64,000 nt of DNA from Inonotus obliquus (Eukaryota > Basidiomycota > Agaricomycetes > Hymenochaetales > Hymenochaetaceae), in contig JAJHTX010000005.1 in the NCBI GenBank assembly GCA_032164295.1, positions 1,612,001 through 1,676,000 of the forward strand, read 5' to 3'. The notes beneath the pieces are model-generated. The model made no database searches. It had not been told where the DNA came from and was given only the letters and a program-made list of their open reading frames with translations. Positions 36,796 through 48,444 of the stretch are shown one piece after another. The position numbers and the translations under genes are program-made. Numbering within the stretch: the stretch's first letter is position 1; each line of letters begins with the position of its first letter.

Positions 36796-38405
36796 TCATG
36801 CAGTAAGGAAATGGACTAGTTCATTGGCTAGGAATGTTGGTTCCGCCTGTGGAAAAGCAGCGTCGGCAGTCATTGGTCTTGGACTCGATCGCGCTTGGGA
36901 TAGTGGAGGGGACACATTGAAGTCTCTGCTCTCGTACAAGGACGGAAGTGAGGTGAACCGTTGGGTGCACCGAGGCTGTGTTGGCGTTGCCGGCAAGGAG
37001 TGCGTTGAAGGAGAATGCTGCGGAAAATGAGGCTGTGTCCATGCCGTCCTTTGAAAGTCGATTTGAGCATCACACGAGGCGAACGCTGAATGGGGGTAAT
37101 ATGACTGCGGGTCATAAGCGAGGATAGTCGCCTTTGTACTGGCTCCTAAATCTGTACCGCATGTTGGCAACAAATCAGAGGGAGAGTACTCTTGATAATC
37201 GAAGACTGTATCGACTTTACGGATGGTGCCGATAGAAACAGGATTGGAGAGTTCCTGAGGACTCTGATTCCCACTGGCGTATTGAAATTGTTGGCCAATA
37301 GGACGGAGCAAATAAGCACTACCATGTGCAGCCTTGATGTCCGGCCATTCAAAGGTATTGTCGATAAAATCAGTCTGAATTGAGGAAAGTGGAGACGGTG
37401 AAACAAGCGGCCGATAGGGAGGGCCTAAGACGGTCTGCAGTACCGGTGCGTTCCACGGTAGGTCTGGATACGTCGTGCTATTCTGGATCTGTGGCTCATA
37501 GTGCGGGATGGATTGTTGAGCAAGTGGGGCCTGCGGCATAGAGGGGAACGGTGTGCTGATATGCTGCGGTAAGTCTCCTTCCTCTGCATCACAGCTATGT
37601 AGGGAGTCAGCGCCTGAGGTGAAATGGGAACGAAGGAAACACGAACATGTATCTCGGCCTTCCATCGGGGCCGTCTTGCATGATAGGCGTAACTCGAAAC
37701 TTTGTCGACTCCAGCAGATCTGGAGGAATCTCCAGTGCCATGATGTCTGGGCGGGAAGACAGAGGTAGTAATCTCCCTAGCCGAACATCGTCTTGGTTAT
37801 AGTACGCGATGAGATGATGGTCGGAGCCGTCAACATTGATGGTGATCGTCTGGAGAAGTATAGTTGAGATGGGTATTTCAAGGGATCGTTAGCATAAATA
37901 CCTTCTTGACGAGGCCGTTAGGTTTGAAACGACCGCTGCCATCACTGAGGCAACCAACCAGTGCCTTTGCTAATTTTTGCTCAGCAAGTTCTGAGGGTGA
38001 TAGTTCATTTGTGTTTCCGCGCCGCTTCGAAGCCCGGCGTCCTTCCATTGCGCTCCGAGCATTTGACCTGTCGCTCACTTCGCGATAAACCTGCGGAGTT
38101 CACGAGTCAGGAGAATGAATCTCTCAAAACACACCTTGACCTACAAGAAAATTCCCAACGATACGGGAGGCAGACCACGAGAGGCCCTCTGTCCAGCGCT
38201 TAATGCCGCTCTCTTCATCGCTGAAAATGAAGATAGCACCACTCCTGATCATAGCGCGACGCTCAAGATCATTAAGACGTCGCGTAATGCGCGGAACGAT
38301 GCCTTGGCGAGCGGCTTGGATAAGTCGTAGAGCATCTCCAGTAGTCTCCACGAAGCCATAGAAGGGCTCAACTCTGGTAGAAGATAGACGGGTAGTCAAA
38401 GCCAT
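36796..38405 (-). CDS. Gti1/Pac2 family WOPR transcription factor
   Basis: Reverse-strand exons are 38405-38145, 38090-37902, 37849-37647 and 37594-36796, for 483 aa. The WOPR domain is split as in the family. WOPRa (residues 10-95) has GFVETTGDALRLIQAARQ, RSGAIFIFSDEESGIKRWTEGL and SWSASRIVGNFLVYRE. WOPRb (about 130-175) has LVKKTITINVDGSDHHLIAYY and VRLGRL. The C-terminal half is Pro/Ser/Gln-rich and disordered. Relatives (Wor1, Ryp1, Gti1) switch development, dimorphism and virulence gene sets; DNA binding to TTAAAGTT-type sites is known for the family. The target in this fungus is unknown. It is convergent with TFB2 (174 bp). Confidence 0.94.
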
Positions 38406-40786
38406 TTAGGTGTATGAACAAGAAAGAGGGAGGAGTTGGATAGGATGTGCGGCGTAAGTTGAGCTGAGAGCTTAAGGCCTTTTAACAGTTGGACTAGGCT
38501 CGGCTATAAGTAGCACACAGAGGGGGGCCACTTCTCCGCTCCATCTTCACAAAAGCAGATTGAGCATTCCATTTCGTAAAGCAGGACGATCGAGGGAAAG
38601 CAGGGTCTCTTCAATCAAGAAGGGTCACAGTTAGAAAGATCAGAAACTGAATAACTCGACCGAGAACAGCTTATTGGATCTAGAAGGATGGTAACCCAAG
38701 GAGAATACTGGGACGAATGGCAAAGTATGAGTCCAATTCCATTTTCCTAAGGGCACGAGACGAATTAACTTTGAATAACTGAGCGGTACAAGATTAACCT
38801 GCGACGAATTTAACCGACGCAGATCAACCCGTCGCTTCCCGAGATGCACGAGATGCATACGTAATCTCTTTTCTCGCTTTACCCCGAGCTTAACTCACTT
38901 TACTTTACAGCTCATCACATTACATTCCGAGCCACTTCATACTGACCGTGCTTTGAGACGCTAACGTCGCAAAGACTTTGAAACATATGATCCGCTAATT
39001 CTCAAGTATAAGCGCTCGTTATCTTTTTACTCGCCGTGAACCGCACTCGGTTCAGCCTTTCTTATGGGGTTCACCACTGATATCACTGGCATCGGCAGTG
39101 AAGAGTCTTGTTTCCTTCCGTTCAGCCGCAACGATACTCACTTGTGACCACGGATACTCAGGAAGGTTTCGTCAAACCTTTTCGTCTCTGCATAGAACAA
39201 AAGGCTACTCTGCACGACAAGGACTTTATGACAGCGGGAACACCATTCATCTCATCATATAGGCTTTGATAAGATCTCTGTTTATTGGAGGGCACAATTG
39301 AATGTCTGGTACTCGGTATGGGAGTCTGTTTCTTTCTTCAGTAATAAAGCCTGATCTATTGTCGACAGCGACGTGTGTTTGCGCGCGGTTATGCTGTCCA
39401 TCTGACATACTTCTCCTTGGTGGCGGCCTTAGTCCGAGTTCCGCCTCAAAGTCTGCTGAGACTGGAAATAGGGAATTCTACGCGCATATCGGTCGCTCCT
39501 GCAGCTTCTCCATTGTGGCACAAACTTCCATTCTCTGCGCCAGTATCGGCGAGTCGATTGCAGATTTTGGTATCTCTAAAGATGGGGCTTTCAGATACGC
39601 TCGACGATCCGGGACCGTCTAACTGAGCTCGGGCCTGAAGCTCGAAGCTTCAATCTCGAATTTTGCTTGCTGCTCTTTCCCCCGTTATCTACCTTCGAAG
39701 AAATCGGAGCTCGTTGATACATTCCATACATCAACTGTCGACAGCTTGCTTCTCGGGAAGGGCTACCCACATTATCGCCGCTGATTTATTGCCTTTGATC
39801 GAGCGTTTACCCTCGTCCCGGGTGTTCTGGATATTCACGGCGGAGAAATGGTGCATTCTCGTCTTGAACTCAACAACAACTTGAAAGTATTAGCCGGAAA
39901 AGTCAACGCCGCGTGGTGTTTCGTGTTGGAGAACTGAGGGTACTTGGCTTTGGAAAGGAAAGGTTAGAGAATTGCGCCGATCCACATCTTGATCCTCAGC
40001 GGGATGCGCTATGCGGACCGATCACCGGGAGATCGGAATAACTGCGACATTGATATCTTTGATGCTGCATGGAACGTCCCGTCACGAGTGCGATCTCTGT
40101 GAGCTCTTTCCGTCCTCCAAATTCGAGTTGTCGCCGATCTTTTTTCGAAGGAGTTTGTCCCTAGCATGATCGCATGGGTCATGGAAGATGTCCGGGAAAC
40201 GCGGGCTACGTCTCAAGAGAGTTCCTGAGGGACACGTTTACTTACAGGCACCAAAGCAGACAGGTGTGCCAAAATTTTAACTCTGAACGAGTTATACCGG
40301 ATTGACAATTTTGTTTCAGTTATAAACCAGGGACAAGCTCGAAGACCTAGAATCAGCCAACGTGGTGTTTTCGAAGTTGTCTTGAACCCAGGAGGAAAGG
40401 CGATCGCCAGCGTGCGTTCTCTGTCGGTCGGCTACTCTACAGCGAGTTTCATTAATTATTTCCCATATCTTGCAGACTGTTTCTCCACCTCTTAGTAACG
40501 ACGAATCATTGAGCGACACCTTGTCCTGCCTAGATCCTCTCAGTTTGTTGTGGGACGAATTCGGGAAGATGGAATAACGCCATCTCTGTTTTAATGAGCT
40601 TGTGGTTCCCATCGCAAATGCCTTGGTCTCTTGTCGCCCTTTTGAGGTCGTCATGCTCTCGCAGAATCTGCTCATTCCTTTCAATATGTTTTCTCCGAGT
40701 GAGAGGGTCCGTCTTGGCGTCACTTTTATTTTACCGAATGCTTCCGTGGCTTTTTCCGATCATTTTCCAGTTTTTCCCTGGCGAGG
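38406..40786. other. Intergenic interval, WOPR gene to LPMO pair
   Basis: About 2.4 kb. The left part is the presumably long WOPR promoter, as regulatory genes often have. Several short open frames (39302-39622, 40316-40723 reverse) show no family match and have in-frame stops in extensions. The last 160 bp form the LPMO-1 promoter, which has a duplicate at LPMO-2. No repeats, tRNA or transposase were recognised. Confidence 0.45.
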
Positions 40787-40794
40787 CATAAAAG
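40787..40794 (+). promoter_or_regulatory. TATA-like box of LPMO-1
   Basis: CATAAAAG lies 59 bp before the LPMO-1 ATG. The identical octamer lies 59 bp before the LPMO-2 ATG (43029), and an ATGTTTTCTCCGA block lies further upstream of both, at 40686 and 42936. Confidence 0.6.
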
Positions 40795-40845
40795 AAGGCA
40801 AGTGGCGCGAGATAATCTGCCAGCATCTGGCTTCGATACACCAAC

Positions 40846-41838
40846 ATGAAAATAGTTACTTCTTTGCTGTTAGCACTAGGCGCCGTGCATAGCGTTTCTG
40901 CCCACTGTGAGTGCGTCGAGAACTTACGGCATGCTTCAGATAGCGGCGCTAATAGCACTTCAATCAGACATCTGGACTACGCTGATTGCTGGCGGTACTC
41001 AGTCTAGGAATGCCGTCCGTCAGCCTCCAAGTAATTCTCCCGTGGAGGATGTTACCTCCGGGGATATAACTTGTAACAGAAGTCCCTCATCTGCCTCGGA
41101 AATCGTTCAAGTTTCCGCTGGATCGACAATCGGATTCGTGCTGGACAATACCATTTATCACCAGGTATGCAGGAGAGCTATTCAAAACGATTCCCATGAT
41201 TAAAATTTTACTTTTCTGTTCAGGGACCCGCTGCTATCTATCTTGGACAAGCACCTGGAGGTTCCGTTGCAAATTGGGACGGTTCCGGTTCAAACTGGTT
41301 CAAGGTAGGAACACGGTTGTATCGCGTTTTCTGGGAGCTGAAGTTTTCCCTCCGACTCAGATCGCGGAGTGGGGCGCCACATTCAATCCCTTTCAGTTTA
41401 CGACTGAAGGTGTTAGTCAGTTGACTACGACGATTCCAAGCAGCATCCCACCGGGCGAATATCTCGTCCGTATCGAGCAGATCGGCTTGCATGTCGCTGG
41501 AGCGCCGCAATGGTACATTTCCTGCGCGCAAATTGGAGTATGTCGTATTATATTACTTCGTATGATCCTCGGATTTACCTGTTACACTACAGGTCACCGG
41601 TGGAGGCTCCGCCAATCCTTCCAAGGTATCAATCCCTGGTTATGTTAGTCCGAATGATCCTGGTCTTACCGTCAACATATATTACCGTAAGTGGCTTTCT
41701 CCGACTGAGTGATGTATATCTCTAATGTGTCTATCGCAGCTGTACCCACGTCCTATACCGTGAGCAGTTATTTGAGCGTTGTTTCCATAATACTGAATTT
41801 CGCGCCAGGTACCTGGACCTGCGGTTTTCCGAGGATGA
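40846..41838 (+). CDS. AA9 lytic polysaccharide monooxygenase (LPMO-1)
   Basis: Exons are 40846-40906, 40968-41164, 41224-41304, 41361-41537, 41593-41686, 41740-41759 and 41809-41838, for 219 aa. A signal peptide of 19 residues ends in SVSA, and cleavage exposes His20 as the mature N-terminal His of the copper histidine brace. The second brace His is His85 in NTIYHQGPAAIYLG. The axial-site region GLHVAGAPQWYISC supplies His157, Gln163 and Tyr165. There is no carbohydrate-binding module. AA9 enzymes oxidatively cleave cellulose or hemicellulose outside the cell. Exon 6 is 20 nt and exon 7 encodes only nine residues. It is tandem with a paralogue 1.25 kb downstream. Confidence 0.95.
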
Positions 41839-43028
41839 ATCACGGAGATACCTTTCCCCGTTGTCTTATCTCCTCCCGAACCGAGAGAAAAGCACATCAT
41901 CGGCAGAGTAGCGCAGGGAACGTTTTTCAAAGGGCTTCTGTTTATTCTTTTCTTTTCGAAGGTTATCCGATTAAAGAAGCATTTCGCAAACTTCGTTGGG
42001 ATTCAATAATCTTATTATGCAATAATGCAAAAGCTTCATCTGGTGATGGCAAAACTCTCGCGACGAACACCTTGTTCCATGTCAATGAAGCAGTGATTCT
42101 CTTAAGTCTTGACCCTAATGGACATATCCCACAAGCTCTAACCCATCGTAGGGAGAGCGTTCTTTGACGAATTACCATTGGAAAAAACTAGAGCAGTTTC
42201 GCTTCGGCTTCGAATAAGACTCGGTACTAAGTTATCACGCTAACAGTTCAGGCGTCAATCATTTTTCCCTGAATAAGGAAGGCTGCAAATCAGGGGATTG
42301 CCTGCGATGATCACCAAACGGTCGCAGCCATTGGACCGTCCCTGGCTTCAGATTTCGAGGTCTCCAGGTCTCTAGTGGCTGAGGAACACCGTGACATGTT
42401 CGGATTGTGGCTCATGTGCGGTGATATTTACGAATGAGCTCTGTAAGGCTCAGTGTCGACATGAGCTTCCATGCAGATGTGATCAGGACCCGTCGTTAGT
42501 GCAGGATGTATTCGAGTTCCGAGTTGGCAGAGCTCGTATATCTTTGTTCAATGTTGTATGTCTCACACCCGCGGTACATTCGATGGCTTTAGAGAGCAGA
42601 ACAGAAACAATGCATGCCGTCTGATGGTGCAATATGATGCGACCGAGATGGATTGTGAAGAGGACGGGAAGGGAGAACCGGTACGTCAGATCCCTTCTTT
42701 TTTCTCACTACAATTTTGTCATGATACATACGTAGGCATCATGCATAGCACTGGTCGCGGGGCATTGATGCAATGCTTATAGCACTCGTCTACCTTGCAT
42801 GTTTCTTGGTTGGACGGCGAATACGTGTCTATAGTATTTTGGTGCGCTATCCATACTTGCACTCATATCAAATATTCTAAATTTAGCTCATATGTCGTCG
42901 TAACGGAACCAATAGACATTACATGGAATGTTCACATGTTTTCTCCGAATGAAATCCACCGAATTGGCCATGAACAAACATTTCACCGATTGCCAGCATA
43001 ACTTTTTCCGACCATTTGCCATGACAGA
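41839..43028. other. Interval between the two LPMO genes
   Basis: About 1.2 kb. No additional LPMO copy is present. Open frames such as 42391-42624 (Cys-rich) have no recognisable domain. The last 150 bp mirror the LPMO-1 promoter: ATGTTTTCTCCGA at 42936-42948, CTTTTTCCGA near 42990 and CATAAAAG at 43029. Confidence 0.45.
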
Positions 43029-43036
43029 CATAAAAG
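43029..43036 (+). promoter_or_regulatory. TATA-like box of LPMO-2
   Basis: CATAAAAG, 59 bp before the LPMO-2 start codon, the same distance as in LPMO-1. Confidence 0.6.
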
Positions 43037-43087
43037 CAGGAGGTTACTGTGAGGCAGATTGACAACCGTCGACCCGCACACATCGCC

Positions 43088-44083
43088 ATGAAGTTGCTAT
43101 CTGCTTTGCTATTGGGAGCTGCCACTGCACACAGTGCCTCCGCTCACTGTGAGTTTGTCACTATGCCAACCCTTTCGTTTATGGCTTGGCTGACAATGTT
43201 ATTCCTGTAAAGACATCTGGAACACGCTGATTGCAGGCGATACGACTTCCACGACCGCAGTCCGCCAGCCGCAGAACAACTCTCCTGTGACTGACGTTAC
43301 TTCGTCGGACATTACTTGCAATGTGAACCCTTCGCCTGCTTCGGATACCGTCTCTGTCCCGGCTGGATCCACAGTTGGGTTCATATTAGACAACACCATC
43401 TATCATCAGGTATTGTAAAGCCTTACTATGCAAGGCCTCTGGAGTCTGAAACTGCGTCGTATCAGGGTCCTGCTGCGATTTACCTCGGCCAAGCGCCGAG
43501 CACTGCTGCTGAGTGGGATGGTTCCGGTGCTAACTGGTTTAAGGTAGGAGCTATCTTTTTGTAGGACATTGTCTAGCTCAAAAAACTCGGTCGCCAGATT
43601 GCGGAATGGGGAGCGACCTTCGACCCGTTCGAGTTCACGGATATGGGTGCTAGCCAGCTAACCACGACACTTCCAAGCGACGTCCCTGCGGGCGAATATC
43701 TGATTCGCATTGAGCAAATTGGTTTACATGTCGTTGGCGCTCCACAGTGGTACATCTCTTGCGCTCAAATTAACGTAAAACCTTATCCTTTGTATTCTTC
43801 CGATGTTACTGATTACAATATTCTTTCCCGCAGGTTACTGGTGGAGGTTCCTCCAGTCCAAGCAAAGTTTCTATCCCTGGATACGTAAGTCCTGATGATC
43901 CAGGTCTGACGGTCAACATCTATGACCGTGAGTGCAAACTATATCCTGGCTTGCTCGATTCTGATATGTTATACATTGAAGCGGTTCCTACGGCTTACAC
44001 GGTAAGTTACAAGCGGTTAGGGGCCCTTCCCACTAAACTCACCATGATTGTAGGTCCCCGGACCCGCCGCTTTCTCTGGGTGA
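43088..44083 (+). CDS. AA9 lytic polysaccharide monooxygenase (LPMO-2)
   Basis: Exons are 43088-43148, 43213-43409, 43466-43543, 43598-43774, 43834-43927, 43982-44001 and 44054-44083, for 218 aa. Exon lengths are 61, 197, 78, 177, 94, 20 and 30 nt. LPMO-1 has 61, 197, 81, 177, 94, 20 and 30, so the two genes are a clear tandem duplication with one codon of difference. A 19-residue signal peptide precedes His20 (mature His1). His85 in NTIYHQGPAAIYLG and the GLHVVGAPQWYISC block keep the copper-site residues. The C-terminus PVPTAYTVPGPAAFSG is that of short AA9 proteins without a binding module. It is presumably secreted for plant cell-wall breakdown. Confidence 0.95.
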
Positions 44084-44753
44084 GGTGTATTGTCCTGTTT
44101 GGAACAGATAGATGGCAATGTAGATGTACTGAAAATATAAAATGGTGTCTGGTTTCTCAGCGCGTGGATCAAATATACTTGTTTTGGATAGTGATCAGCG
44201 TTCCAAGCTCGAAAGTTGCAAAGGAAACTGAGAGTCGTACCGCGGGTGCTGTACATTCACAGATTCGCATTTCGTTGCATGCCGGTTGAGAAAATTCCAG
44301 AGAATGCCTGTCGATTATTGAAGAATCCCGCAGTAAAATGAGGTGGGGGCCAGAAGTTGATACCAAAAGTGGAAATTCACGTGTGGTTTACATAATGTAA
44401 TATTTCATGTTCAACCATGCCGTATCCGGACAGCACGCCCTTCTGTCTTCCCCTTCCTCGTCCCCCGTGTCCTTCTAGTTTCCTTCTCACTACCCGCATC
44501 GGTGTCTATTGTAGCAAAAGATAGTTGTTATACAAGCGTATTGTGTAGTGAAGGTAAAGCACTACCACCCACCAATCTGTTTCTGCTCAACTCTCAAGTC
44601 GTATGCACCAGTTGTTTGTTCACCGCCGACGGAGCATCCAACAGGTCAGAACAAAGGCATGACTTTCGGGTACACTGTTGTACGTTTCTCGCTTCTCAAT
44701 TACGTCTGGTCGCTAACTTTGTAATTGTACTAAGTGTACGTCAGGATCACTAG
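44084..44753. other. Intergenic interval
   Basis: The 670 bp between LPMO-2 and the coiled-coil gene. A CT-rich stretch (44446-44490, TTCTGTCTTCCCCTTCCTCG and on) is typical of basidiomycete core promoters. No coding signal. Confidence 0.45.
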
Positions 44754-46333
44754 ATGATTCAAGACGGTTTAGACCAGTACAGGTTACAACTGACACAAGG
44801 CCAGAGTGCGTCTATCCTTTGGATGATTCTCGAATGCTTCCATTCTAAATTTGCGATAGGCTGTCCCCGACAGAGAAACTTTGGCGCGCTAGAGAACACA
44901 GATATGTCAGGGATCGAGAGGAACTCTTTGCCAGCCTCTCACGATGCACGGAAGAGCCCAGTGTGGAGAAACTACAAACACTGGCTTTGGAACGAGTAAA
45001 AGCTGAGCTTGAAGATAGGATAGTAGACCATGATAGGCGAGCTCAAGAAGTTCGTGACCGGCTTGCTGGGCAGTCCGGAGCGAACGATGACTCCCGCGAA
45101 TCTTTGCTTCGTCAAAGGTTAATGGTTGAACATGGGCTAGCACAATCTCGCGAAGAGTTGGCGGTGGTGAATAGGGAGCTTGATCGACTACGGCATGGCG
45201 CGTGCTCGTCAAGAGCAAATTCAATAGAGTGGTCTTCGAGTTGCTCTCAGAGCGTATCTCGTTCTGCGACGAACCTATCTCTGTTTTTACAGAATTCGCC
45301 AACGAGACGTCCTCTGCCCAAATCAACACGTCCATACTCAGCAGATTATATTCGCCGGGCCGGGTCATCACGACCGCGAGAATTTGACCGAGTTGCGACT
45401 CATCTTCGGTCAAAATCTTTGATGAAGAACTTCTCCGCGGATAAATTCTATGCTAAAAGTGATCAAAGCATACGACCGGCATCGTCGACTCGAAATATTG
45501 CGCCCGGGATCTCATCAGGTCCGACGTCGAACTCGCGCTCAGCTCGACTCGTACCAGTTGTAGATGAGTTCAACAACTCGTTCTCGTCGAGGGTCATTGC
45601 TCCTTCCTCTTCTCATCCCAGACCGCGATCCTCCCTTCGCAATCTACAGATGACATCAACGGAACGAAGACGTGTATTTGCGAATAGATCGCGCCGGTCG
45701 TCGATGGATAGATCGGAGTACGGGAACATTACGCTCCTTCCACGTGAGATTCCACGGCCATCAATGGAGTTGCCCGACGACCTACCCGACATACCTTTGC
45801 CTTCGTATGTGCATAACCTAATGAGCGAGTTCGAGCAGGTCTCGCAGCCTTCACTCGATTTCAATCTCATGGATGACAAGATCCCAGACACTCCTATTCG
45901 GCGAAAGCTTCCACCCCTTTCTCCTGTTCTTGAGCAAGCCTCTCCATCCGTCAAGAGTCAGCTGTCCGCGAAGTCCGCAGGGCGTAAGCTTCTGAAAAAA
46001 CAGAGTCCTATTTTCACCTTACGCCTTCCGGCTCGCCCACCTGCTCCAGGATCATCTTCATTGGCTGCTTCATCATCGACATCCATTGATATTTCTTCGG
46101 ATGAGCACCCCTTGTCCGTACCCCTTCTCGACTCACCAATCCCCCTGCGACCCAAGGGATTGCCCTCGACGCGGAATCATGACTTAGCAATGCTAGATGC
46201 AGCTCCCGACGATCTACCGGAGACCCCTCTCCGTCATGAGCCTACGCCTCCTACTACGATGAAGAGGACTTCGCGATCGTTTGCCGCGCTACGTCGCGTC
46301 AAGAGTCGACTGATTCAGTTGGGACGCTTTTGA
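44754..46333 (+). CDS. Coiled-coil, Ser/Arg-rich hypothetical protein
   Basis: Exons are 44754-44805 and 44874-46333, for 503 aa. The main frame is open without stops for more than 1.4 kb. The short first exon and its start are inferred from a GTGCGT donor and a CGACAG acceptor that keep phase, so the start is uncertain. Residues 15-110 are charged and helical (LERVKAELEDRIVDHDRRAQ, then RQRLMVEHGLAQSREEL), a likely coiled coil. The rest is Ser/Arg/Pro-rich and disordered. Repeated DLPDIPLPSY- and DLPETPLRHE-like short motifs near the C-terminus look like docking peptides, and the end is basic (KSRLIQLGRF). I recognise no family. Confidence 0.7.
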
Positions 46334-46756
46334 GGATGCTCCTGCGCGAAACCAGAGTCTCCTTGCCATCTATATTTATTCTTTATATCTCTGCGGCATC
46401 TAGAGAATCATCTTAATGGACCATCCCGGCCTTGTACCGATCAGTTTTGTTCCATGTAGCTTGCTGTTTCCTTTGCGCACCGCTTTCGGTTTCGAACTCC
46501 GCATTGTCACTGGTCTCTGTATAACTTCTTGCCTGTACAATTATTGTGATTTTTGTGTCCCAGCGATGCGAACATTGTTATTGATGTAACGAATGCATTC
46601 ATGTCGAGTACGATAATCCAATCCAAATCTGCGATTAAATTCCGATCCGGCAATTCGGCTGTAACCACTAGCACTGACTGAAATACTACTGTCATGACGC
46701 GCTGGGTCCGTAAATTTACCACGACACACTTATCTCCAACCACAACACTTAGGACG
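46334..46756. other. Intergenic interval
   Basis: The 423 bp between two forward genes. T-rich 3' UTR-like sequence follows the stop. No coding signal was recognised and no regulatory motif stands out. Confidence 0.4.
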
Positions 46757-48060
46757 ATGTCTCAAACACTTTCCTTACAATCTAGACTGACCGTGGGTGA
46801 TGTGACCTAGGGCGCTTGGCTAGAGGTGTGATTAACGTGTCGAATATGATTACTACTAGCTTCGTGATGGAAACACAATCCCAGTCCTTGGTTTTGGTGC
46901 GACAAATCTCACGCAATCATGATTCAGTAGCCTAACTCTTCTGACGTAGGAACATACGAGCTCGATGGTCAAGAAGCTTACAACCCTGTAACATGGGCTT
47001 TGGAGGCATGGTTCCACTCTTCACAAGTTTCAGTGAAGCATCATCTAATCAGCCGTCTTCGGCTTCAAAGGCCGGTTATCGGCATATCGTGAGCACTCAG
47101 AAGAATGCCTGGGTGTTGCTTCTGATGAGAGCATAGGACTCTGCAGCATGGTACTATAACGAAAGGGAAGTAGGCAAGGCAATACTCGATTTCTGCAGGA
47201 AGAACGACCTCCCTAGATCGGAGATTTTTTATACGACGAAGCTGCAGTCGAATAACGGTTACGAATCATCAAAGAAAGCTATTCAGAGATCCCTAGATGC
47301 CTGCGGTCTTGGGTATATCGACTTGTACCTCATTCATGGTCCTCTCGGAGGCCGAAAAGCTCGTTTGGATAGTTGGAGAGCTATTGTTGAAGCGAAAGCT
47401 GAAGGAAAACTTCGTAGTGTTGGTGTTAGTAATTTCGGAACGAGACACCTTCAAGAAATGATAGATGCTGGCGTCGAGATCCCTGCTATTAACCAGGTAT
47501 TTCAATGATGCCATGTGTTTGTAGTGAAGGAGGGGCGCTGAGGAGCACTGGCATTGACTAGATTGATTTGCATCCGTTCATGACGCGGACGGAATTGGTA
47601 GATTTCTGCCAGAAGCATGACGTTGTATTAGAGGTGTAGTCCATCATAGTATGATCATTCTGAAAAACCACTAATACTGGTCTTCATTAGGCTTGGGGAC
47701 CACTCGTACGTGCATATAGGTTCGATCATCCGCTCCTGAAAGCAATTGCGAAGAAGTACGGAAAAGAGGTATCTCAGATACTTCTTCGCTACTCCCTTCA
47801 AAAGGTAAGCCAGATCTCGTGGCTCTTGTCTAATCTGACTGCATATATCTAGGGCTTCATACCACTTCCCAAATCAGCTTCGAAGGAACGTATCATCTCC
47901 AACGCTCTGATATACGACTTCGAACTATCCAAGGATGAAATGAAGGAACTCGATAACCTGGACGAACGTGAGTCTTATTATACGTGTCAGGGCGAGACCC
48001 TGAGATGAACTTCTCGTTCTAGATCTCATAACGGATTGGGATCCCAGCGATTGTCCTTGA
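46757..48060 (+). CDS. Aldo-keto reductase
   Basis: Exons are 46757-46792, 46860-46896, 46950-47005, 47070-47087, 47137-47496, 47562-47633, 47691-47804, 47853-47967 and 48023-48060, for 281 aa. The AKR barrel signatures are clear: GNTIPVLGFGTYELDG, GYRHIDSAAWYYNEREVG (catalytic Asp and Tyr), YIDLYLIHGPLGG (catalytic His), SVGVSNFGTRHL, and the NADPH-binding IPLPKSASKERI. Substrates are aldehydes or ketones; the physiological one is unknown. The third intron (47006-47069) starts with GC. It is forced by the family sequence NPVTWALEAGYRHID, which straddles it, and the alternative GT donor leads to a stop. Exon 4 is an 18-nt micro-exon. Confidence 0.93.
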
Positions 48061-48444
48061 GATTAGATACATGCAGACGGGCGGGAAGAGATACAATGCA
48101 TAACCCCACCCAATTCAATCTAACCCTGTATAACCTTCTTGAACTGAATAGATATTAAATAATCGTGGCTGAATGCAATGATACTCTCCACAATGGACCT
48201 GGATAAGTGCGAGTGGTCGGTGGACCCGCCAGCTCAGAATTCGAGATTGAATACATTTAACGTTGTACACTGCCATGAATATAATGACTCAGACATGGTG
48301 ATGAAATGACCGATGTGATAGTTGTGGTCAGCGAGCTTGGGGAGTAAATAGAGCCAAATAACGCGAGACGCGTAACAGTCACGTGTGCCTCAGAAAAAGA
48401 TAACTCCTCGCGACAGATTCACACCTTCATTCTGCCATCTAGCT
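48061..48444. other. Intergenic interval
   Basis: The 384 bp between the aldo-keto reductase and the RAD51D-like gene. ACGCGAGACGCGT (MluI-box-like ACGCGT at 48367) and CACGTG near 48380 lie within 80 bp of the RAD51D start. ACGCGT is the classic G1/S motif for DNA-repair genes in fungi, so cell-cycle control is possible. Confidence 0.4.

Noticed and set aside
40316..40723. Reverse open frame of 135 codons upstream of LPMO-1
   Set aside because: Overlaps the conserved LPMO promoter block and has no family similarity.
45613..45954. Reverse open frame inside the coiled-coil gene
   Set aside because: It lies wholly inside the long forward frame and mirrors its Ser/Arg-rich codons; a shadow frame.
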